12,848 nucleotides of DNA. It comes from Actinomycetota bacterium (lineage in GTDB: Bacteria; Actinomycetota; UBA4738; G016210805). The notes below the pieces were generated by a model. The model had not been told where the DNA came from. It was given only the letters and a program-made list of their open reading frames with translations, and made no database searches. A program made the translations under genes and the position numbers. This document shows, in pieces, positions 6,325 through 11,482 of this stretch (position 1 is its first letter; the number at the start of each line of letters is the position of its first letter). The stretch covers positions 1 to 12,848 of the forward strand of contig JACQTL010000369.1 of the NCBI GenBank assembly GCA_016210805.1, in the 5' to 3' direction.

Positions 6325-6582
6325 TCAGCCGTTCGGCAGTTGGATGACGAACGGCACCGCCGCCGCCCAGAGCGTGATGAGAGCGGCTGCCCAGAGCGCG
6401 ATACGCCTGCGTCGCCCCGAAAAGGGCGGGCGGAGTGCGGCGCCCCAGGCCATGATCGACACCCCCGCATCGAACGCCAGCAGGTGCTCGACGCGGACCG
6501 GCACCGCCCGCAGCATGAGGAACCCTGCGCCGGACGTGACCACCGCGCCGACGACCAGGAGCGTGATCCCCGCTCTGGCCAA
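6325..6582 (-). CDS. Small hypothetical membrane protein
   Basis: An 85-residue frame directly after the luciferase-like gene, starting with TTG 5 nt after its stop. Three hydrophobic segments are visible: ITLLVVGAVVTSGAGFLML (about 7-25), LLAFDAGVSIMAWGAAL (about 35-51) and IALWAAALITLWAAAVPFVI (about 60-79). A basic loop, SGRRRR, lies between the second and third. I do not recognise the family. The TTG has GGGGAG almost directly against it, which is poor spacing. An internal ATG at 6516, with AGGG 6 nt upstream, would give a 63-residue protein with two segments. The hydrophobic pattern continuing upstream of that ATG favours the longer form. It would be the last gene of the importer operon. 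It could also be non-coding. Confidence 0.45.
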   Translation of the reverse strand: MARAGITLLVVGAVVTSGAGFLMLRAVPVRVEHLLAFDAGVSIMAWGAALRPPFSGRRRRIALWAAALITLWAAAVPFVIQLPNG

Positions 6583-6587
6583 CTCCC

Positions 6588-7601
6588 CTACCGGAACGCG
6601 GGGATCACTTGCTCGCCGAACTGCTCGATGATGCCGCCGGGGCCGGGGTCCTCCTGCATCGAGTAGATGTTGAACTGGGTCATCCCGATGTCCTGGAGCT
6701 CCCTCAGCTTCGCGATCACCTGCTCGGGCGTGCCGAGCACGCAGAACCGGTCCACCACCTCGTCGGTGACGAACTGGGCGTGCTCGGCCCCCGTGCGTCC
6801 GTGCTCGGAGTAGTCGTAGTGGTCCCGGGCCGCGATGTAGTCGGTCAGGGCCTGGGGCAGGTCCGACGACGCATACCGGTTCACCAGGTCGACCACATGG
6901 TTCGACACCAGGGCCGGGAACCACCGGACCTGGTCCCTGGCCTTGGCCATGTCGTCCCCGATCCAGGCCGGGGCGGCGACCTGGATCTGGATGTCCTCGA
7001 ACCGCCGCCCGGCCTCCGCCGCCCCCTCCCGCACGTACTTCAGCGACCACTCGAGGATGTAGGGGTCGGCGAGCTGCATGATCAGGCCGTCGCCGACCCG
7101 CCCGCAGGCCCGCAGGGCCTTGGGCCCGTACGCCGCCACCCAGATGGGCAGGCGGTGCCCCTCGCTCCACTTGAGCTGGAGCGGGGTGCCCTCGAAGTCG
7201 ACCTCCCGTCCCTCGGCCATGTCGCGGATCAGCCGCACCGCCCACTCCAGGCGGTCCACCGAGACGGGCTTCTGCCCGATCACCCGCCGCGCGGAGTCAC
7301 CCCGGCCCATCCCGACGTCCATGCGCCCCCCGGTGATCTCCTGGAGGGTGGCCATCGCGCTCGCCGTGACGGTCACGTCGCGGGTGGCCGGGTTCGTCAC
7401 GCAGGGACCCAGCCTGAGCCGGGACGTGTTCAGGCCTATCGCCGTGAACACCGTGTAGAACTCCTGCCACAGCACGTGGGAGTCCCAGGCCCAGACGTAC
7501 TCGAACCCCCGGTCCTCCGCGAGCTTCGACCACTCGACCACCCGCGAGACGGGCGGGTCGAGCATGAACGTCACGCCGAACGACGACGACGACGACGACA
7601 T
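6588..7601 (-). CDS. Luciferase-like (LLM) flavin/F420-dependent oxidoreductase, Mer-like
   Basis: A 337-residue TIM-barrel oxidoreductase of the bacterial luciferase-like family, most like the F420-dependent methylenetetrahydromethanopterin reductase (Mer) branch. Evidence includes FGVTFMLDPPVSRVVEWSKLAEDRGFEYVWAWDSH at the N-terminus, the TSRLRLGPCVTNPATRDV strand, the EITGGRMDVGMGRGDS loop, LPIWVAAYGPKALRACGRVGDGLI and the C-terminal VLGTPEQVIAKLRELQDIGMTQFNIYS. The ATG at 7601 has GGAAGGAG 6 nt upstream. An unusual run of six serines follows Met1, coded by six TCG codons. It lies 52 nt after the binding-protein gene and ends in TAG. F420 versus FMN use and the substrate are not readable from sequence. 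Given its neighbours, a pyrimidine or similar ring compound is plausible; it is not an obvious RutA. A degraded copy of its 3' end lies about 1.1 kb away, in the toxin-antitoxin island. Confidence 0.88.
   Translation of the reverse strand: MSSSSSSFGVTFMLDPPVSRVVEWSKLAEDRGFEYVWAWDSHVLWQEFYTVFTAIGLNTSRLRLGPCVTNPATRDVTVTASAMATLQEITGGRMDVGMGRGDSARRVIGQKPVSVDRLEWAVRLIRDMAEGREVDFEGTPLQLKWSEGHRLPIWVAAYGPKALRACGRVGDGLIMQLADPYILEWSLKYVREGAAEAGRRFEDIQIQVAAPAWIGDDMAKARDQVRWFPALVSNHVVDLVNRYASSDLPQALTDYIAARDHYDYSEHGRTGAEHAQFVTDEVVDRFCVLGTPEQVIAKLRELQDIGMTQFNIYSMQEDPGPGGIIEQFGEQVIPAFR
6651..6689 (-). repeat. Intact partner of the direct repeat, inside the LLM gene
   Basis: These 39 nt code for the IGMTQFNIYSMQE region of the luciferase-like protein. 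They match 5532-5571 at 36 positions, with three mismatches and a 1-nt indel. The two copies are about 1.12 kb apart in the same orientation and flank the RHH antitoxin-mazF pair. Confidence 0.8.
7581..7598. repeat. (CGA)6 trinucleotide repeat at the start of the LLM gene
   Basis: Six perfect CGA units on the plus strand, read as six TCG serine codons directly after the LLM start codon. Identical codon use throughout the run is typical of a slippage-prone microsatellite. Confidence 0.85.
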
Positions 7602-7653
7602 GGTCGCTCCTTCCTGTGTCGGCTACCGGCCCCGGCCGGGCGGTACGTTCCCC

Positions 7654-8772
7654 CTACTCGCCGCCGGCCGTCACCTCCACATCCTCCTTCACGTAGTCCG
7701 CGCCGCGGACGTCCACGCCCTCGGCCTCCAATTGGGCCACCGCCTCCTCCGCGTGAGAGGTCACGTACGCCGAGTCGGTCGGCGCCGTCGACAGCGGGCA
7801 GAGCTCCAGGCAGATGTCCGCGGTGAGCTGGTAGAGCGCGGGGTCCATGACCCCGATGCCCAGGTCGTTCGGCCAGATCAGCGCGTTGATCTCGTTGAGC
7901 TGCCAGCGCTGGTGCCCCTCGCCGAGCGTGGGCCCGTTGGCAAGCACGATGTCCAAGCACTCCTCGAAGTTGTCACGGCAGAACACCCAGCCCTTGAAGG
8001 TGGCCTTCAGGAACCGGACCGTGATGTCCTGGTTGGCCTCCTCGGAGATCCAGTCGGCCCGGACGAACATCCCGTCCTCCATCATCCCGGTGCCGATGTC
8101 GGACATCCTCATGACGTTGAGGTCGTCGAGCGTGTAGAGCTCGCCGGTCGCCGGGTTCTCGGTCTCCAGGATCTGGGCCAGCTCGTTGTAGGTCATGGCC
8201 GCGGCGGCGTCGACCTCACGGTTCAGGAACAGGTTCATGTCGAACGGCTGGTCCACGATCTCGACGCTGCTCGGGTCGTCGGGGTCCATCCCGGCGGCTC
8301 GCAGCGCGGCCAGGAGCTGGTACTGGTTCCCGCAGCACCAAACGCCGACCTTCTTGCCGGCCAGGTCGTCGATCGAGTCTAGGCCGGTGTCCTTCCACGT
8401 GACCTCGGTCATGCCGCCCCGGGTGAACACCTGGGCCACGTTCACGAGCTCGGAGCCCTGGTCACGTGTCGAGAGGAGGCTGGCCAGCCAGTCGAGCCCG
8501 AATTCGGCCTGCCCCCCGGCGACGACCTGCTCGGGCGTGATGTCGGGGCCGCCGGGGAGGATCTCGACGTCGAGGCCCTCGTCCTCGTAGTAGCCCTGGT
8601 CCAGGGCCGCGTAGTAGCCGGCGAACTGGGCCTGCGTGACCCACTTGAGCTGGACCTTGACCTTGGTCAGCTCCCCGTCGCCGCCCCCACCGCCGCCGTC
8701 GCCGCACGCCGCCGCGACGAGGCTGAAGGCCGTCAGGAAGAGCAGCGCCTTCCACCACTTCGTTCCTCGCAT
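7654..8772 (-). CDS. NMT1/THI5-like ABC transporter substrate-binding lipoprotein
   Basis: A 372-residue extracytoplasmic solute-binding protein. It has a signal peptide (MRGTKWWKALLFLTAFSLVA), a lipidation cysteine C23 (AAAC), and a glycine-rich linker (GDGGGGGGDG) before the folded domain. The mature N-terminus, KVKVQLKWVTQAQFAGYYAALDQGYYEDEGLDVEI, is the NMT1/THI5-like signature. DLAGKKVGVW follows and then a paired cysteine motif, C146-C147 (WCCGNQYQ). This family includes binders of thiamine-pyrimidine precursors, and relatives bind nitrate, sulfonates and other small compounds. Next to dihydropyrimidinase and beta-ureidopropionase genes a pyrimidine-like ligand is the best guess. The ATG at 8772 is preceded by AGGGGA. 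It is fourth in the importer operon, after both permeases and the ATPase. A GC-rich hairpin lies in its leader. Ends in TAG. Confidence 0.92.
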   Translation of the reverse strand: MRGTKWWKALLFLTAFSLVAAACGDGGGGGGDGELTKVKVQLKWVTQAQFAGYYAALDQGYYEDEGLDVEILPGGPDITPEQVVAGGQAEFGLDWLASLLSTRDQGSELVNVAQVFTRGGMTEVTWKDTGLDSIDDLAGKKVGVWCCGNQYQLLAALRAAGMDPDDPSSVEIVDQPFDMNLFLNREVDAAAAMTYNELAQILETENPATGELYTLDDLNVMRMSDIGTGMMEDGMFVRADWISEEANQDITVRFLKATFKGWVFCRDNFEECLDIVLANGPTLGEGHQRWQLNEINALIWPNDLGIGVMDPALYQLTADICLELCPLSTAPTDSAYVTSHAEEAVAQLEAEGVDVRGADYVKEDVEVTAGGE

Positions 8773-8796
8773 GTCGGGCTTCCCCTTCCGGTTCCG

Positions 8797-8826
8797 GCTC
8801 CGGCCCCGCCGGAGCGCCGAGCTCCG
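8797..8826 (-). promoter_or_regulatory. Two mutually exclusive hairpins between permease and binding-protein genes
   Basis: GCTCCGGC (8797-8804) and GCCGGAGC (8808-8815) form a perfect 8-bp stem with a 3-nt loop. CGGAGC (8810-8815) can instead pair with GCTCCG (8821-8826), a 6-bp stem with a 5-nt loop. The shared arm means only one can form. They lie in the 96-nt gap before the binding-protein gene, upstream of its ribosome site. Structure is seen; a role in segmental mRNA stability or expression balance is inferred. Confidence 0.5.
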
Positions 8827-8868
8827 CTGCCTCCCCGGTGCGACGTCGTCCCCTGCCCGCCCTCCTTC

Positions 8869-9690
8869 CTAAGTGTGGCCCCGGACCGACGGGTGCCAGC
8901 GCATGGCGAACCGCTCGGCCACGACGATGGCCAGGTAGAAGGCCACGCCGAGGACGCTCGCCACCACGATGGCCGCCCAGGCCCGGTCGAACACGAAGAG
9001 CGAGGCCGAGTTGCGGATGATCGGGCCGAGGGCCGTCGTGGAGCCCCCGAAGTACTCGCCCACCACCGCGCCGATCATGGAGAGCACGCTGGCCACCTTG
9101 AGCGCGGAGAACAGGTAGGGAAGCGCCGTGGGGATCCGGACCCTCCGGAAGATGGCCCGCTGGCCGGCGGCGTACGAGCGCATAAGCTCGATCTGCTCCG
9201 GCCGGACGGAGGTCAGCCCGCGGAGCGTGTTGATCATCACCGGGAAGACCACGATCACGGCGACGATGGCCATCTTCGACACCGGGTTCAGGGTCCCGAA
9301 CCAGTTGTTCATGATCGGGGCGAAGGCGATGATCGGCACGGCGTTGGCCGCGATCGCGTAGGGCATGAGCGCCGACCCGAGCCGGCGCCACCGGGCCAGC
9401 ACGAGGGCCAGCCCGACCCCGGCCAGGGTCCCCATGGCGAAGCCGCCCAGGGCCTCCCGGAACGTGAACAGCCCGGCATCGACGAGCAGCTTCCGGTCCC
9501 TGACCAGGGCGTCCAGGATCTCCGAGGGCTTGGGGAGGAGGAACCGCTGGATCCCCAGGGCCCTGACCAGGACCTCCCAGGCCACCAGGGCCATGACCAG
9601 GACCAGCGCGGCCGGGGCCCAGTCCCGGAGCCGGTGGCCGATCCGCCGGCGGAGGGTCTCCGGGGGCAGGGCCTGAACGATCGCGCTCAC
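8869..9690 (-). CDS. ABC transporter permease, nitrate/sulfonate/pyrimidine (BPD) type
   Basis: A 273-residue inner-membrane permease of the SsuC/TauC/ThiX-like group. An N-terminal hydrophobic helix (APAALVLVMALVAWEVLVRAL, about 24-44) is followed by FLLPKPSEILDALV, typical of the family. About five more membrane segments follow. The cytoplasmic EAA-type loop that contacts the ATPase is visible as EQIELMRSYAAGQRAIFRRVRIPTALP, then LFSALKVA. The GTG start at 9690 overlaps the ATPase TGA by 4 nt and has AGGAGG just upstream. It is homologous to the other permease of the operon and of equal predicted length (273), so the importer is a heterodimer in the membrane. Ends in TAG. Confidence 0.93.
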   Translation of the reverse strand: MSAIVQALPPETLRRRIGHRLRDWAPAALVLVMALVAWEVLVRALGIQRFLLPKPSEILDALVRDRKLLVDAGLFTFREALGGFAMGTLAGVGLALVLARWRRLGSALMPYAIAANAVPIIAFAPIMNNWFGTLNPVSKMAIVAVIVVFPVMINTLRGLTSVRPEQIELMRSYAAGQRAIFRRVRIPTALPYLFSALKVASVLSMIGAVVGEYFGGSTTALGPIIRNSASLFVFDRAWAAIVVASVLGVAFYLAIVVAERFAMRWHPSVRGHT

Positions 9691-10550
9691 CGCTCCTCCT
9701 CGGCGGCGAGCAGCTCGGCCTCGGGGAGGGGTTGATCGGCGGGCGGGCCCTCGAAGACCTCCGGCGCCCCCCGGTGGAGCAGCTCGCGGACCTCCTTCAC
9801 CAGCTCGAAGAACCGCGGCTCGACGCGGGTCTCCGCCATCCGGGGCTGCGGGAGGCCCACGTCCACCACGTCCACGATGCGGCCCGGGCGCGCCGACATC
9901 ACCACCACCCGGGTCGACAGGAACACCGCCTCGGCGATCGAGTGCGTGACGAACACGATCGTGCTCTTGCTGCGCTCCCAGATCCGGAGGAGCTCGTTGT
10001 TCAGGCGCTCCCTGGTCATCTCGTCGAGCGCGCCGAACGGCTCGTCCATGAGCAGGAGGGCCGGAGAGAACGACAGCGCTCGGGCGATGGCCACCCTCTG
10101 CTGCATCCCGCCGGAGAGCTGCCAGGGGTGGTGTTGCTCGAACCCGGTGAGCTCGACGAGCTCGAGCATCTCGCGGACCCGGGCCGACCGGCGTTCCCGT
10201 TCCCAGCCCAGCATCTCCAGGGGGAGCCCGATGTTCCGGGCCACCGTGCGCCAGTCGTACAGGACGGCGTCCTGGAAGACGATGCCGTAGTCCCGGTCGA
10301 GGCGGGCCTGGTGGGCGGGCTTCCCGTTCACCTGCACCTCGCCGCCGATCGGCCGGATCAGGTCGCCGATCACGCGGAGCAGCGTGGACTTCCCGCATCC
10401 CGAGGGCCCGATCAGCGAGACGAACTCACCGGGCTCCACCCGGAGGTCGATCTCGTCGAGGGCCGCCACCCGCCCGCCACCGCGGACGGTGAAGACCTGG
10501 GAGACGCCGCGGAGCGAGACGGCCGGCGCGCGATCGCCGTTCCCGTTCAT
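9687..10550 (-). CDS. ABC transporter ATP-binding protein, nitrate/sulfonate/pyrimidine type
   Basis: A 287-residue importer ATPase with all motifs in order: Walker A GPSGCGKST (48-56, K54), Q-loop Q93 (IVFQDAVLYDW), signature LSGGMQQR (145-152), Walker B LLLMDEPFGALD (165-176, catalytic E170) and H-loop H203 (IVFVTHSIAEAVFL). The Q-loop context and the C-terminal extension past about residue 230 match SsuB/TauB/ThiZ-like ATPases. The ATG at 10550 overlaps the upstream permease stop (ATGA), and its own stop overlaps the next permease start (GTGA). The permease-ATPase-permease block is therefore fully coupled. It should energise uptake of the ligand captured by the NMT1-like lipoprotein. Confidence 0.95.
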   Translation of the reverse strand: MNGNGDRAPAVSLRGVSQVFTVRGGGRVAALDEIDLRVEPGEFVSLIGPSGCGKSTLLRVIGDLIRPIGGEVQVNGKPAHQARLDRDYGIVFQDAVLYDWRTVARNIGLPLEMLGWERERRSARVREMLELVELTGFEQHHPWQLSGGMQQRVAIARALSFSPALLLMDEPFGALDEMTRERLNNELLRIWERSKSTIVFVTHSIAEAVFLSTRVVVMSARPGRIVDVVDVGLPQPRMAETRVEPRFFELVKEVRELLHRGAPEVFEGPPADQPLPEAELLAAEEER

Positions 10551-11368
10551 GCGACGTGCTCCGGGGCCCGGTGGACGACCAGCCTCTCGGCCACGGCCAC
10601 GACGGCGAAGAACGCGATCCCGAGCAGGGCGGCGACGACGTTCGTGGCCCACAGGGAAGGTGGCGACGACAGGTAGAACTGGTTGAAGTTGAGGATCGCG
10701 CCGCCCAGCCCGTCCTGGATCGAGGAGGGCAGCTCGCCGATGATCGCGCCGACCACGCTGGCCGTGGCCGAGACCTTCAGCGCCGCGAATATGAACGGCA
10801 GGGCCGCCGGTACCCTGAGCTTCCACAGCACCGCCCAGGGGGAGGCCGCGTAGGACCGCATCAGCTCGAGCGACCGGGGCTCGACCGACTTCAGCCCCCG
10901 GAGGGTGTTGATCGTCACCGGGAAGAAGGTCAGGTAGGCCGAGATCACCGCCACCGACAGCCACCCGGCCTTCAGCCAGACCACGACCATGGGGGCGATG
11001 GCCAGGATGGGGATCGTCTGGGAGGCCACGACGTAGGGCAGGAGCCCCCTTTCGAGGAGCCGCGAGTGGGCGAAGGCGATCCCCAGGAGGAACCCGGTCA
11101 CCCCCCCGAGGAGGAACCCCGTAGCCGCCTCCCGCGCGGTGAACAGGGCCTTGCCCGCCAGGACCCCGATCAAGAGCGGCCCGTTGCGACGGGACGGCTC
11201 GAAGAACTGGCCGAAGATCTGGTGGAGGTGGGGCATCGTGCGGTCGTCGACCTCGAACGGCCAGGTGAGCCCGAGGGCCTCCCCCATGGCCTTGTAGCCC
11301 TCCCACACCGCCGCCAGGCCCAGCAGGACGGCGAGGAACGCCAGGAGCCGCGACGTCCTAGCGCCCAG
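10547..11368 (-). CDS. ABC transporter permease, first gene of the importer operon, probable CTG start
   Basis: BPD-type permease, homologue of the other permease in this operon. The EAA-type loop is visible as RSLELMRSYAASPWAVLWKLRVPAALPFIFAALKVS. The first ordinary start, GTG at 11308, gives 253 residues but cuts off a hydrophobic helix that continues upstream in frame (LLAFLAVLLGLAAVW). No ATG, GTG or TTG lies further upstream in frame. A CTG at 11368 has GGAGG 8 nt before it and gives 273 residues, starting MGARTSRLLAF, the same length as its sister permease. I therefore prefer CTG. Its ATGA overlap with the ATPase couples the two. A candidate promoter and palindromes lie in the 114 nt upstream. 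Confidence 0.88.
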   Translation of the reverse strand: MGARTSRLLAFLAVLLGLAAVWEGYKAMGEALGLTWPFEVDDRTMPHLHQIFGQFFEPSRRNGPLLIGVLAGKALFTAREAATGFLLGGVTGFLLGIAFAHSRLLERGLLPYVVASQTIPILAIAPMVVVWLKAGWLSVAVISAYLTFFPVTINTLRGLKSVEPRSLELMRSYAASPWAVLWKLRVPAALPFIFAALKVSATASVVGAIIGELPSSIQDGLGGAILNFNQFYLSSPPSLWATNVVAALLGIAFFAVVAVAERLVVHRAPEHVA

Positions 11369-11378
11369 TACCGCCCCC

Positions 11379-11392
11379 TCCCGCGCGCGGGA
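11379..11392. promoter_or_regulatory. 14-nt perfect palindrome upstream of the importer operon
   Basis: TCCCGCGCGCGGGA is self-complementary and lies about 10 nt before the proposed CTG start, in the leader of the operon. It could be a repressor operator or a small RNA hairpin near the ribosome site. No regulator gene is in the window, and GC-rich palindromes can arise by chance. Confidence 0.35.
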
Positions 11393-11449
11393 CCGACGTC
11401 CCAGATGGCCGGATCCCCCCGTCGTCCCCGGCCGCGAGGGGCGCCCTCG

Positions 11450-11478
11450 ATGCTAGGGCGTCGCCCCCGGCCGGGCAA
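11450..11478 (-). promoter_or_regulatory. Candidate sigma70-type promoter of the importer operon
   Basis: On the minus strand TTGCCC (11478-11473, 4 of 6) and TAGCAT (11455-11450, 4 of 6) are separated by exactly 17 nt. They sit between the acyl-CoA synthetase stop and the first permease. Transcription would start near 11443 and leave a leader of about 75 nt. An inverted repeat, GGGCG-T-CGCCC (11456-11466), lies inside the spacer, where a repressor could bind. The match is moderate. Confidence 0.4.
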
Positions 11479-11482
11479 GGGT

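Noticed and set aside
6588..7601. Calling the LLM protein RutA (pyrimidine oxygenase)
   Set aside because: No other rut genes are present and the sequence reads closer to the Mer/F420-type branch. The downstream enzymes belong to the reductive pathway.
8869..11306. Two long minus-strand frames that appear to fuse the permeases and the ATPase with upstream sequence
   Set aside because: Each is a real gene preceded by an out-of-frame reading of its neighbour. The ATGA and GTGA overlaps at 10547-10550 and 9687-9690 give the true boundaries.
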